A DNA stretch of 64,000 nucleotides from Oscillospiraceae bacterium (GCA_017501355.1 JAFVXA010000020.1:1-64000), one strand, 5' to 3'. Numbered from the stretch's first letter, positions 43,862 through 52,727 are shown. Notes: generated by a model not told the origin, from the sequence alone. A program made the numbers and translations.

Positions 43862-44650
43862 TTAGAGTGCGCGGGACTTCTTGGTGGCAGCCTGCACTGC
43901 GTCAATGGCAGCAGCACGGAAGCCCTTCTCCTCCAGCACCTGGCAGCCGGTGATGGTGGTGCCGCCGGGAGAGGACACCATGTCCTTCAGCTGACCGGGA
44001 TGCATACCGGTCTCCATAACCATCTTGGCAGTACCCATGACAGTCTGTGCGGCAAGACGGTAAGCGGTGGCACGGGGCAGACCCTCCAGCACACCGCCGT
44101 CAGCGAGAGCTTCGATGAACAGCGCCACGAAAGCGGGACCACTGCCGGAAAGACCGCAGGCGGTGTCGATGAGCTTCTCGCTCATCCACTCCACGATGCC
44201 GATGGCGCTGAAGAGATTTTCGGCAAATGCCTTTTCCTCAGCATTCAGATCGGTCTCGTTGCAGCAGGCAAAGGCTCCGGCATTGACGAGGGCGGGGGTG
44301 TTGGGCATGACGCGCAGCACGCGAATGCTGCCGTCGATCATGTTGCGAATACGCTCCACAGTAGCGCCTGCCATGATAGAGATGACAGCCTTGCCGTCCA
44401 CGCTCTTCTTCAGCTCTGCGAGAGCAGGTGCTGCGTACTGGGGCTTCACAGCGAGAACCACGATGTCGCTCTTCTCGCCCAGTTCTTCGTTATTTGCGCA
44501 GATGTTGCAGCCAAGAGCCGCATACTTATCCTTGATTGCCTGAGAAAAATCGGAGACGTACACATCCTCCGCCTTCAGCACGCCTGCATTGACTGCACCG
44601 CTGAGAATCGCGCCGCCCATTGCGCCGGCGCCGAGAAAACCAATTTTCAT
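43862..44650 (-). CDS. proC: Pyrroline-5-carboxylate reductase
   Basis: A 262-residue ProC reducing P5C to L-proline with NAD(P)H. Features are the Rossmann GFLGAGAMGGAIL at the N-terminus, IVVLAVKPQ, VLRVMPNTPALVNAGA, and the family signature around SGSGPAFVALFIEALADGGV with SSPGGTTI. It lies on the same strand just downstream of a hydroxyproline dehydratase (hypD), whose product P5C is its substrate. A hairpin and a possible separate promoter lie in the 161-bp gap, so it may be expressed both with hypD and alone. Confidence 0.95.
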   Translation of the reverse strand: MKIGFLGAGAMGGAILSGAVNAGVLKAEDVYVSDFSQAIKDKYAALGCNICANNEELGEKSDIVVLAVKPQYAAPALAELKKSVDGKAVISIMAGATVERIRNMIDGSIRVLRVMPNTPALVNAGAFACCNETDLNAEEKAFAENLFSAIGIVEWMSEKLIDTACGLSGSGPAFVALFIEALADGGVLEGLPRATAYRLAAQTVMGTAKMVMETGMHPGQLKDMVSSPGGTTITGCQVLEEKGFRAAAIDAVQAATKKSRAL

Positions 44651-44676
44651 AGGAAATGTCCTCCTTCAAACTCATC

Positions 44677-44705
44677 CTTGCCGCCACTGCGGCAAGTCCA
44701 TTGTA
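44677..44705 (-). promoter_or_regulatory. Possible proC promoter -10 and leader dyad
   Basis: On the minus strand TACAAT (44700-44705) is preceded 18 bp upstream by TAGACA. Immediately after it lies a perfect dyad CTTGCCGC-N4-GCGGCAAG (44677-44696), where an operator or leader hairpin could act. Confidence 0.35.
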
Positions 44706-44758
44706 CTCCTCCTTCCCCCGCCATGTCTACAGGGTGGAAAAGTTTATCTTTTATCAAG

Positions 44759-44788
44759 CTGCGCGCCATCCAAACGGATGGCGCGCAG
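44759..44788 (-). terminator. Hairpin after hypD
   Basis: A perfect 13-bp stem, CTGCGCGCCATCC / GGATGGCGCGCAG, with an AAAC loop, 23 bp after the hypD stop. The T-run after it is poor, so it may be a leaky terminator or mRNA-stabilising hairpin between hypD and proC. Confidence 0.55.
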
Positions 44789-44811
44789 CAGAGCGTCATG
44801 CGATCAGTCGA

Positions 44812-47235
44812 TTAATCAAAGGACTGTTCAGTACGATAGATGATCTCGTCCTGCAGCGCCTTGTCGAGGTTGCGGAAGTAGTCGGAATAGCCTGCCACGC
44901 GGACGATCAGATCCTTATACTCCTCGGGATGAGCCTGTGCATCCAGCAGAGTCTGACGGTCGATGACGTTGAACTGAATGTGGTGGCCGTCCATTGCGAA
45001 GTAGGAGCGGATCAGTGCGCCAAGGTTCTTCAGACCCGTCTCACCGGCAAGTGCCTTAGGGGTGAACTTCTGGTTCAGCAGCGTACCGCCGGTGGAGCAG
45101 TGGTCCATCTTCGCCATGGACTTGATGACAGCGGTGGGACCGTTGGTGTCTGCGCCCTTTTCGGGGGAGATACCCTCGCTGAGGGGCTTGTGTGCAAGAC
45201 GACCGTTGGGGGTAGCGCCCAGCACGTCACCGAAGTAGACGTGGCAGGTGGTGGGCAGCATATCCACATGATACTGACCGCCGCACATGGTAGGACGACC
45301 GTCGATGGTGTCACGATAGAGCTCGAACACGGTCTTCATGATGTCATCGGCATAATCATCGTCGTTACCGAACTTGGGGGTCTTGTCGTGGACGAGGTGA
45401 TAGATCTGAGGATCGTTCTCGAAGTTGCCGTCCATTGCCTTGATCAGCTCTGCCATGGTGATCTTCTTGTTGTCGTAGACATTGTACTTGATGGCAGTGA
45501 GGCTGTCGGTGACAGTACCGATACCAACGCCCTGAATGTAGCGGGTGTTGTAGCGGGAACCGCCGGCGTTATAGTCCTTGCCCTTGCTGATACAGTCGTT
45601 GGTGACGACAGACAGGCAGGGAGCGGGCATTTCCTTGGCATAGATCTGCTCGATCATGTTGTTGCCGCGGATCTTGATGTCCACGAAGTATTCCAGCTGC
45701 TTCTTGAAGGCAGCAAAGAGCTCATCATAGGTCTTGTAATCCTCTGCATTGCCGAGGGCGAGACCCAACTGCTCGCCGGTGAGCTGGTCAACGCCGTTGT
45801 AGAGCGTCAGCTGCAGCACCTTGGGAATGTTGAAGTAACCGGTGAGGATGTATGCCTCATTACCCCATGCGCCGGTCTCCACGCAGCCGGAAGATCCGCC
45901 CATGCGGGCATCGGCAAGGGACTTGCCGGCGTTGAGCAGCTCCTGCACGATCTCGTCGGAGTTGTAGAACGCGGGCTGACCCCAGCCCTTGCGAGCCACT
46001 TCGCAGGCACGCAGCAGGAACTTATCGGGGTTCTTGCGGGAAATCTGGACATTGGAGTTGGGCTGCACCTGCTTCATCTCGTCCATGCAGTCGAGGATGA
46101 GGTAGGAGACGGGGTTGACTGCATCGTGACCCTCGGCATCCACGCCGCCGGTATTGATGTTGGCAAAGTCGGTATAGGTGGAGCTTTCCTTGAGGGTGAT
46201 GCCCACCTTCACGGGTGCGGGCTGGTTGTAGAACTTGACCCAGAGGCACTCCAGCAGCTCCAGTGCCTTGTAGTCGTCGAGAATACCGTTTTCCACGTCT
46301 ACCTTATAGTAGGGATAGAGGTGCTGATCGAGACGACCGGGAGTCAGAGCATCCCAGGGGTTCAGCTCGGTGGTAACGGCAAGGTGGGTGAACCAGTACT
46401 GCTGAATTGCCTGCCAGTAGGTCTGGGGCTTGTTTGCGGGGATGACCTCCAGGTTCTTTGCCATCTGCTCCAGCTCAGCCTTGCGGACAGGATCGGTCTC
46501 AGCGGCAGCCTTCTCAACGCAGAGCTTGTGATAGCGCTCACCAAGGATGATGACGGCATCGCAGGCGATATCCATGGCCTTCAGCTCTTCCAGCTTATCA
46601 TAAGCCTCGGGATCCTTCAGATAATCCAGCTTGTCCATGGCTTCCTTGATCTGTGCCTTGTACTCGTTGTAGCCGGTGGTGAAGATCTGACCGCCGCCTG
46701 CGGTATGACCGGGACCACGCTGCTCCATGAACTCAGTGAACATACCGGCAGCGTAAGCCTGCTTCCACTCGGGGGTCATGTGGGCAATGATTTTCTCGCG
46801 GACGGCACGATCCTTCCAGTAGGGAATGATCTCCTCTTCCTGGATCTTATAGTCCTCCTCACGGACACGGAAGTACACAAGGCTGCGGGCATCCATGTTG
46901 CGCATATCCTCGAGGGTATGGCAGCAGAGCTCGGGGAAGGTGGGAGAGCACTGGGGATCGCGGCCCTTTTCGCCGAGGATCAGCTCACCGTCGCCGAAAT
47001 AGAGGGTCTTGCGGGAGAAATACTCCTTCAGCACCATGGATCTGAGCACAGGCAGAGACACAGAGCCTTCATACTTCTTGTACACTTCGGTTTCGATCTG
47101 GGCACGCTCGAGGTCGATGTGGGGTTCGGTGGTATGGCTGATCTTTCTCAGCATTTTGATGCGGGCATTCATGCCGCGATCGCTGTCATTCTCGATCTTC
47201 GCGTCGCAGGCGCAGGCGTTCTTGACTTCTTCCAT
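44812..47235 (-). CDS. hypD: trans-4-hydroxy-L-proline dehydratase, glycyl radical enzyme
   Basis: An 807-residue glycyl radical enzyme. The active-site motif is GSSGCVETGAWG with Cys451 and Glu453, the C-x-E pattern of radical dehydratases; pyruvate formate-lyases have adjacent cysteines instead. The radical site is RVAGYSDYF, Gly782. Extended blocks such as VGITLKESSTYTDFANINTG, KMDHCSTGGTLLNQKF and DGHHIQFNV match C. difficile HypD as I recall it. The enzyme dehydrates trans-4-hydroxyproline to pyrroline-5-carboxylate. The activase gene ends 5 bp upstream, and proC follows downstream. Automatic annotation would often call this formate acetyltransferase. Confidence 0.88.
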   Translation of the reverse strand: MEEVKNACACDAKIENDSDRGMNARIKMLRKISHTTEPHIDLERAQIETEVYKKYEGSVSLPVLRSMVLKEYFSRKTLYFGDGELILGEKGRDPQCSPTFPELCCHTLEDMRNMDARSLVYFRVREEDYKIQEEEIIPYWKDRAVREKIIAHMTPEWKQAYAAGMFTEFMEQRGPGHTAGGGQIFTTGYNEYKAQIKEAMDKLDYLKDPEAYDKLEELKAMDIACDAVIILGERYHKLCVEKAAAETDPVRKAELEQMAKNLEVIPANKPQTYWQAIQQYWFTHLAVTTELNPWDALTPGRLDQHLYPYYKVDVENGILDDYKALELLECLWVKFYNQPAPVKVGITLKESSTYTDFANINTGGVDAEGHDAVNPVSYLILDCMDEMKQVQPNSNVQISRKNPDKFLLRACEVARKGWGQPAFYNSDEIVQELLNAGKSLADARMGGSSGCVETGAWGNEAYILTGYFNIPKVLQLTLYNGVDQLTGEQLGLALGNAEDYKTYDELFAAFKKQLEYFVDIKIRGNNMIEQIYAKEMPAPCLSVVTNDCISKGKDYNAGGSRYNTRYIQGVGIGTVTDSLTAIKYNVYDNKKITMAELIKAMDGNFENDPQIYHLVHDKTPKFGNDDDYADDIMKTVFELYRDTIDGRPTMCGGQYHVDMLPTTCHVYFGDVLGATPNGRLAHKPLSEGISPEKGADTNGPTAVIKSMAKMDHCSTGGTLLNQKFTPKALAGETGLKNLGALIRSYFAMDGHHIQFNVIDRQTLLDAQAHPEEYKDLIVRVAGYSDYFRNLDKALQDEIIYRTEQSFD

Positions 47236-47240
47236 GGTCG

Positions 47241-48155
47241 TTATCCTCCTATATTGGTTTTGGTAAATCCACTGTTGATAAACATATTCTTGAACTGTTC
47301 CATCTGCTCATCCGACGGCACCTGCATGGAGGCATCGTCGTACTCTTTTGCAAGGCTTGCATACTTGTTTCTTCCGTAATTATGATAGGGCAGCAGATTC
47401 ACCTGCGCGGGATGAATATTGTTCTCCGTGAGGAAGGCAATGACCTGCTGCATGAACCCCTCGTTGGCATTCACGCCGCCGATGGTGGGGATCCGAATGT
47501 AAATGTTCGCGCCCGCGGCGCTGAGCTTTTTGAGATTCTCCAGAATGAGAGCATTGTCCACCCCCGTCCATTCCTTGTGCACGGCGCTGTCCATCGCCTT
47601 GATGTCATAGAGGAAGGTATCTACATAGGGCAGGATCTTCTCGTATTTTTCATAGGGAGCAAAGCCGCAGGTGTCGATAAAAACACTGAGACCTTCCCGA
47701 TGCAGACCACGGCAGAGGGGTTCGAGGATCTCGATATCCTGACTCATCACCTCGCCGCCGGAGAGGGTCACGCCACCGCCGGACTGCTCGTAGAAAATAC
47801 GGTCCTTCTTCGCCTCTTTTACGAGCTGTTCTGCGGTGTAGTCCTTACCTGCCAGCTCTCTCGCCTCGTAAATGCACCAGTCGGTGCAGTTGCCGCAGCC
47901 AGTGCATTTGCTGCGGTCAAAGCAGAGCTTGCCCTCTTCCAGCACATTCGCGCCCGAGGGACAACGGGGAATGCAGCCGCCGCAATTTTTACATTTATTG
48001 TCATAGAAAAAGAGTTCCTTGCGGAAATCCTGACTTTCCGGGTTGTGGCACCAGCGGCAGGATAGCGGACAGCCCTTGAAAAAAATCGTGGTACGAACGC
48101 CGTCACCGTCATGGGTGGAGTATCGCTGGATATTGGTGACCACTGCGGTTTTCAA
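47241..48155 (-). CDS. HypD glycyl-radical activating enzyme (radical SAM)
   Basis: A 304-residue PflA-like activase that installs the glycyl radical on HypD. The radical SAM cluster is C29-x3-C33-x2-C36 (CPLSCRWCHNPE). An inserted two-cluster ferredoxin domain follows, with CKNCGGCIPRC and CTGCGNCTDWC, typical of activases for GRE dehydratases rather than PflA itself. The AdoMet region SGGGVTLSGGEVMSQ is present. The start is taken as TTG at 48155, giving the canonical MKTAVVTNIQRYS with GAGGAGGTG 4 nt upstream; an upstream ATG at 48185 would overlap that ribosome site. Confidence 0.9.
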   Translation of the reverse strand: MKTAVVTNIQRYSTHDGDGVRTTIFFKGCPLSCRWCHNPESQDFRKELFFYDNKCKNCGGCIPRCPSGANVLEEGKLCFDRSKCTGCGNCTDWCIYEARELAGKDYTAEQLVKEAKKDRIFYEQSGGGVTLSGGEVMSQDIEILEPLCRGLHREGLSVFIDTCGFAPYEKYEKILPYVDTFLYDIKAMDSAVHKEWTGVDNALILENLKKLSAAGANIYIRIPTIGGVNANEGFMQQVIAFLTENNIHPAQVNLLPYHNYGRNKYASLAKEYDDASMQVPSDEQMEQFKNMFINSGFTKTNIGG

Positions 48156-48225
48156 TGGGCACCTCCTCAATTTTGATAAAATCACGAAAACTATTGCAAA
48201 AAAGCACTTGTCTTTGTCTATTTCT

Positions 48226-48247
48226 TATTGTATATTATTTAACAATA
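48226..48247. promoter_or_regulatory. Dyad between hypD operon and LysR gene
   Basis: TATTGT (48226-48231) and ACAATA (48242-48247) flank 10 bp. The site has the T-N11-A character of LysR boxes and one half (TTAACAA) equals a Rex half-site. It lies in the 149-bp divergent intergenic region, well placed to control both directions. The binding protein is not determined. Confidence 0.4.
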
Positions 48248-48304
48248 TAAGAATACTGAATGTTTTGAATATCAGGCATTCAACTTTTGAATGGAGATGA
48301 TTCG

Positions 48305-49204
48305 GTGAGTCTCAAAAAATACCGTGCGTTGCTGGAAGCAGTGGAGTGCGGCAGCCTGACCCGTGCGGCAGAAAAGCTGCACTATACCCAGCCGGGTATC
48401 AGCCACATGATTTTGTCGCTGGAGGAGGAATTTGGCTTTCCTCTGCTCAGCCGCGGCAAATCCGGTGTCACTCCCACCCCCGAGTGCCGGGAACTGCTTC
48501 CGTTTCTGCGGCAGATCACAGGCGGCGAGGACGGCTTGCAGGAAACGGTGCAGCGCATCCGCGGGCTTGACGTGGGCAATATCCGCATCGGCTGCTTCGC
48601 TTCCCTTTCCGTCCACATTCTCCCCGCGGTGGTGGCGGCATTCACTGAGCGCTATCCCGGCATCGGACTGCAGCTGTATGTGGGCGAGCACGGCGAACTC
48701 ACCCGCTGGCTTCGCGAGGGGCAGGTGGATCTTGCGCTGATGAGTCTCCCCGTGCCGGAGGATTTCCGCTTTCTCCCCCTCTTCGACGATCCCATCTACG
48801 CCGTGCTGCCGGAGCAGCATCCCCTCACGGCAGAGCAGACCGTGCGCCCCGCGGAACTGGTGAAGTACCCCTTCATCATGCAGTACTTCGGCTCTGACGA
48901 GGACGCGAACCGTGTCCTTGACGGTGAGCAGCTCACGCCAAACATCCGCTTCCGTGTCCGCGGCGACGATGTCATTCAGTCCATGGTGGCAAAGAACCTT
49001 GGCGTAACACTGGCACCGGAGCTGGTACTCAGTCACATGCCCGATGGACTGGCACTGCGCCCCCTGCAGCCCCCCTATCACCGCACTCTCGGCATTGCCT
49101 TTCCCGGCAGCGGAGGCAGCACCCCGGCGCTGAAAAAACTGGTGGAATACATACAGGCACACTGCCAAAGCACGGTTAAAACAGGAAGGAGAATGGAGGC
49201 ATGA
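48305..49204 (+). CDS. LysR-family transcriptional regulator
   Basis: A 299-residue LysR regulator. The N-terminal HTH spans about residues 14-36 (GSLTRAAEKLHYTQPGISHM), and a co-inducer-binding domain starts near residue 85 with GNIRIGCFASLSVHILPAVV. The start is taken as GTG at 48305, 8 nt after GGAG. It is divergent from the hypD activase, the usual geometry for a LysR controlling the neighbouring operon. It also overlaps the start of a GH3 glycosidase gene by 4 bp. Either or both could be its targets. Confidence 0.88.
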   Translation: MSLKKYRALLEAVECGSLTRAAEKLHYTQPGISHMILSLEEEFGFPLLSRGKSGVTPTPECRELLPFLRQITGGEDGLQETVQRIRGLDVGNIRIGCFASLSVHILPAVVAAFTERYPGIGLQLYVGEHGELTRWLREGQVDLALMSLPVPEDFRFLPLFDDPIYAVLPEQHPLTAEQTVRPAELVKYPFIMQYFGSDEDANRVLDGEQLTPNIRFRVRGDDVIQSMVAKNLGVTLAPELVLSHMPDGLALRPLQPPYHRTLGIAFPGSGGSTPALKKLVEYIQAHCQSTVKTGRRMEA

Positions 49205-51573
49205 ACCACATCAGACAACAGGCAGAGGAAATCCTCTCCCATCTCACCAACGAGGAAAAAGCCCGTCTTTGCAGCGGCGCGGATTTCTGGCACACCAAGG
49301 ATTTGAGCCATCACGGTGCCTCCGCCATCATGCTGTCGGACGGTCCTCACGGGCTTCGCGCCCAGCTGGGGGACAGCGATCACCTCGGCATCAACGGCAG
49401 CGAGCCTGCCACCTGCTTCCCCACTGCCAGCGCCACCGCATCCTCCTTTGACCGCAGTCTCCTCCGTCAGCTTGGCGCTGCCATCGGCGAAGAAGCGAAT
49501 GCCATGGGCATTTCTGTGGTGCTGGGTCCCGGCGCAAATTGCAAGCGCAATCCCCTCTGCGGCAGAAATTTTGAATATTTCAGCGAGGACCCCTATCTCT
49601 CCGGCGAGATGGCAGCAGCCTGGATCGAGGGCATCCAGAGCCAAGGGGTCGGCGCTTGCCTGAAACACTTTGCTGCCAACAATCAGGAGCGCGCCCGCTT
49701 TATCAACAACTCCGTGGTGGATGAACGGGCATTGCGGGAGCTGTATCTCAGCGCCTTTGAGCGGGCGGTGAAGCAGGCAAAGCCATGGTGCGTCATGTCC
49801 TCGTATAATCAGCTGGGCGGCGGCATGGCGAACGAAAGTCACCGTCTGATGACGGAGATCCTCCGCAAGGAATGGGGCTTTGAGGGTCTTGTGATGACCG
49901 ACTGGGGCGCGATCGACAAGCGCTTGGCGGCACTTCGCGCAGGTGTGGATCTGGAAATGCCCTTTGTGGGAAAGGAACACGACGAAGAGATCCTTGCAGC
50001 GGTAACGAACGGGACGCTGCCGCAGGAAACGCTGGACCGTGCCGCGCTGCGGGTACTGACGCTGATGCTGCGGGGCAAAAAAGACTCCGGTAAAGGCAGC
50101 CGCGAACATCACGCCCTTGCGCGGAAAATCGCCCGCGAGAGCGCGGTTCTCTTGAAAAACGATGACAGCATCCTTCCTCTGCCCAAGCGTGCAAAAATCG
50201 CTGTGCTCGGCAGCTTCGCCGTAGTCCCCCGCTATCAGGGCGCAGGCAGCAGCCGCATCAACCCCATCTGCGTGGACACCCCCCTCGACAAATTGCAGGA
50301 AGCCGGCTATGAAACGGTTTTCGTAGAAAATGCCGAAGAAGCCCCCGAACAGGCGGCAGCGGCAGCAAAGGGCTGCGACTATGCCGTTGTCTTTGCAGGG
50401 CTTCCCGATGCATGGGAGAGCGAGGGCTATGACCGCGACACCATGGCAATGCCCGAAAGCCATGTAGCACTGATTGAAACTGTGGCGGCAGCCAATTCCA
50501 ACACCGTCGTGGTGCTGCTCTGCGGCTCCCCCGTGGAGCTTATCTGGCAAAACAAGGTCAAAGGCATATTGCTGATGTATCTCGGCGGCGAAGCGGTGGG
50601 CGCTGCCTGTGCCGACCTCATCAGCGGCAGCTGCTCCCCCATGGGTAAGCTTGCGGAGACTTGGGCGCTGCGGGAGGCAGATGTGTCCTCTCATCTCCAC
50701 TTTGCAAACGATGTCACCAACACGGAGTATCGGGAATCCCTCTTTGTGGGCTATCGCTGGTTCGACACGGCGAAGCGCCCCTGCGCCTATCCCTTCGGCT
50801 ATGGTCTGTCCTACACAAGCTTCCGCGTTTCAGATGCCGCAGTTTCCTCTGCCCATCTCACAAGGGGCGGCAGCATCACCGTCTCCGCCACGGTGGAGAA
50901 CACGGGCAGCTGCGCGGGTGCGGAGGTGCTGCAGCTCTATGTGCGGAAAGCAGGCTCTGCGGTCATGCGGGCTGAAAAGGAGCTGAAGGGCTTTGAAAAA
51001 GTCCACCTCGCCCCCGGAAAAAGTGCAAGCGTTTCCATTTCCCTCGATGAGCGGGCATTCTCCTTCTACGATGTCAAGCAAACGGCGTGGGTGGTGGAGA
51101 GCGGCGCATACGAGCTGCTCCTTGCAACCTCCTCCCGCGACATTCTCTTCCGCTTCACGGTGACGGCAGAGGGCGAACCGATCGAAGCCACGCCCATTCC
51201 CCAAAGCTATCAGCAGCTGCCCGCAGAAGGTGTGTGGGACGTTCCCTTCGAGGATTTCCGCGCCCTTTTTGATGGCGATGTTCCCCTGCTGCAGCGCTCT
51301 CCCCTCCCCTTCACTCACAACAGCCTTGTGGGTGAGCTGGACGCAACGGCTCTCGGCGCACTGGTGCTGCGCATCATCAAGAAGGCGGCGGGCGGCGGCA
51401 TCGCAGGGCAGGAGGACGACACGGACAAAATGCTGCAGATGGGTCTGATGGAATATCCCCTGCGCGTGATCAGTATGTCCCGCATCCTCTCCCCCACGCA
51501 GGTGGAGGGACTGGTGGATGTGCTGAACGGTAAGCCGCTGCGCGGCATCCGCAGATTGCTCGGCAAAAAGTGA
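49201..51573 (+). CDS. Glycoside hydrolase family 3 (beta-glucosidase-type)
   Basis: A 790-residue cytoplasmic GH3 enzyme (no signal peptide). The TIM-barrel has LSDGPHGLRAQ and KHFAANNQERARFINNS, with the nucleophile Asp234 in GLVMTDWGA. The alpha/beta sandwich domain (about 320-540) carries AGLPDAWESEGYDRDTM. A fibronectin-III-like domain follows (about 560-650), and then an extra region of about 130 residues ending near a hydrophobic helix. It likely removes terminal beta-glucose or related sugars from imported oligosaccharides or glycosides. It is translationally coupled to the LysR gene (ATGA). Confidence 0.9.
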   Translation: MNHIRQQAEEILSHLTNEEKARLCSGADFWHTKDLSHHGASAIMLSDGPHGLRAQLGDSDHLGINGSEPATCFPTASATASSFDRSLLRQLGAAIGEEANAMGISVVLGPGANCKRNPLCGRNFEYFSEDPYLSGEMAAAWIEGIQSQGVGACLKHFAANNQERARFINNSVVDERALRELYLSAFERAVKQAKPWCVMSSYNQLGGGMANESHRLMTEILRKEWGFEGLVMTDWGAIDKRLAALRAGVDLEMPFVGKEHDEEILAAVTNGTLPQETLDRAALRVLTLMLRGKKDSGKGSREHHALARKIARESAVLLKNDDSILPLPKRAKIAVLGSFAVVPRYQGAGSSRINPICVDTPLDKLQEAGYETVFVENAEEAPEQAAAAAKGCDYAVVFAGLPDAWESEGYDRDTMAMPESHVALIETVAAANSNTVVVLLCGSPVELIWQNKVKGILLMYLGGEAVGAACADLISGSCSPMGKLAETWALREADVSSHLHFANDVTNTEYRESLFVGYRWFDTAKRPCAYPFGYGLSYTSFRVSDAAVSSAHLTRGGSITVSATVENTGSCAGAEVLQLYVRKAGSAVMRAEKELKGFEKVHLAPGKSASVSISLDERAFSFYDVKQTAWVVESGAYELLLATSSRDILFRFTVTAEGEPIEATPIPQSYQQLPAEGVWDVPFEDFRALFDGDVPLLQRSPLPFTHNSLVGELDATALGALVLRIIKKAAGGGIAGQEDDTDKMLQMGLMEYPLRVISMSRILSPTQVEGLVDVLNGKPLRGIRRLLGKK

Positions 51574-51580
51574 GTTCCCG

Positions 51581-51609
51581 TTTACAGGCGGGAAAAAGCG
51601 TGGTACAAT
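51581..51609 (+). promoter_or_regulatory. Promoter of trmB
   Basis: TTTACA (51581-51586) and TACAAT (51604-51609) have a 17 bp spacer, about 40 bp upstream of the start. Confidence 0.6.
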
Positions 51610-51652
51610 GGGCAGGCAAATTTGAAAGCCCAATGCAACGGAGGACGATCCC

Positions 51653-52306
51653 ATGCGAATGAGAAAGAAAAAGAACCGCGAAAGCAGAATGGAGCGCTGC
51701 GAAGCCATCTGGATCAGGGACCCTCTGTCCATGCGGGGCAACTGGCGCAGTCTCATGCCCGAGGCAAAGGAGATCCATCTGGAGATCGGCTGCGGCAAGG
51801 GTCGCTTCACTGTGGACACGGCGAAGGCAAACCCCGATGTGCTTTTCCTTGCGGTGGAAAAAGTCCTCGATGCCATGGTCATCGCCATGGAGCGGGCGCA
51901 GGCAGAGAATCTCACCAACGTGTTTTTCCTCGGCATTGACGCGGAAAAGCTGCCCGACATCTTTGCCCCCGACGAAGTGGATCGCATCTACCTCAACTTC
52001 TCCGACCCGTGGCCGGGTCTGCGCCACGCCAAGCGCCGCCTCACCCACGGTAATTTTCTCAAGCTCTACCACAAGGTGCTGCCTCTCGGCGGTGCGCTGC
52101 ACATCAAGACGGACAACAACGACCTTTTTGAGTTCTCCCTTGAGGAGATCCCGCAGTTCGGCTTCACCCTCTCCGAGGTCACCCGTGATCTCCACGCCAA
52201 CGGTCCCTGCGGTGTTATGACGGACTATGAACGCAAGTTCTACGAACAGGGGCTCACCATCAACCGCTGCGTTGCCACACTGACAGAGCGGCTGAAAAGC
52301 GAATAA
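51653..52306 (+). CDS. trmB: tRNA (guanine-N7-)-methyltransferase
   Basis: A 217-residue SAM-dependent enzyme making m7G46 in the tRNA variable loop. Motif I is LEIGCGKGRFTVDTA. The DRIYLNFSDPWPGLRHAKRR block, with LTHGNFLKLYHKVLPLGG next, is the TrmB signature. The basic N-terminus fits tRNA binding. The start has GGAGG 8 nt upstream. It has its own promoter and terminator. Confidence 0.95.
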   Translation: MRMRKKKNRESRMERCEAIWIRDPLSMRGNWRSLMPEAKEIHLEIGCGKGRFTVDTAKANPDVLFLAVEKVLDAMVIAMERAQAENLTNVFFLGIDAEKLPDIFAPDEVDRIYLNFSDPWPGLRHAKRRLTHGNFLKLYHKVLPLGGALHIKTDNNDLFEFSLEEIPQFGFTLSEVTRDLHANGPCGVMTDYERKFYEQGLTINRCVATLTERLKSE

Positions 52307-52312
52307 GCACCA

Positions 52313-52347
52313 GGGGGCACGGTCTTTTCTGACCGCGCCCCTTTTTT
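52313..52347 (+). terminator. Terminator after trmB
   Basis: GGGGCACGGTC / GACCGCGCCCC with one mismatch and a TTTTCT loop, followed by TTTTTT. Confidence 0.85.
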
Positions 52348-52360
52348 CGGAACAAAGCTC

Positions 52361-52389
52361 TTGACAAGAGCATAAAGTGGTAGCATAAT
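52361..52389 (+). promoter_or_regulatory. Promoter of the trpB T-box transcript
   Basis: TTGACA (52361-52366) and CATAAT (52384-52389) have a 17 bp spacer; transcription would start near 52396. Confidence 0.7.
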
Positions 52390-52395
52390 GCTAAA

Positions 52396-52686
52396 AAATG
52401 AATATTTCAAACCGTTGAAGCGGAGATAACGGCAATGATGCCTTTACAGAGAGCCTGCGATGCTGAGAATCAGGCAAGAAACAAGTTGTCAAATGGACCG
52501 CTGAGGGCGCAGGGAAACGGGAATTTTCTCAGAGTATTCTGCGACGTTGCAGGCAGACGTCATTTGCCGGGGATATGCTGGTATCCCGCAAAGAGCACGG
52601 CTCAGACCGTGAAGCAAGGTGGCACCGCGGATAGCTTTCTATTCGTCCTTGATGGAACAAAGCAGTTCTGTCGAGGGCGTTTTTTG
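52396..52686 (+). promoter_or_regulatory. Tryptophan-specific T-box riboswitch with terminator
   Basis: The leader shows the T-box architecture. Stem I has an AG-bulge/distal-loop region (AGAGAGCCTGCGATGCTGAG) and a specifier loop reading AAATGGACC. The codon TGG at 52494-52496 matches tRNA(Trp). The antiterminator bulge AAGGTGGCACCGCG is at 52616-52629. The competing terminator stem (52644-52679, CGTCCTT with GAGGGCG including G-U pairs) ends in TTTTTT. Uncharged tRNA(Trp) should stabilise the antiterminator and allow transcription of trpB. The downstream gene agrees with the specifier. Confidence 0.9.
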
Positions 52687-52689
52687 TTT

Positions 52690-52727
52690 ACTCCTTTGAT
52701 AGACACTCAAAGGAGTTTTTCTTTTTT
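52690..52727 (+). terminator. Second intrinsic terminator downstream of the T-box
   Basis: A perfect 10-bp stem, ACTCCTTTGA / TCAAAGGAGT, with a 7-nt loop, followed by TTTTCTTTTTT. It lies 4 bp after the T-box terminator and upstream of trpB. Its left arm CTCCTTT can also pair with AAAGGAG at 52731-52737. Confidence 0.65.

Noticed and set aside
44812..47235. Pyruvate formate-lyase
   Set aside because: The active site is GCVETG rather than the adjacent-cysteine motif of formate acetyltransferase, the activase carries extra ferredoxin clusters, and proC is adjacent.
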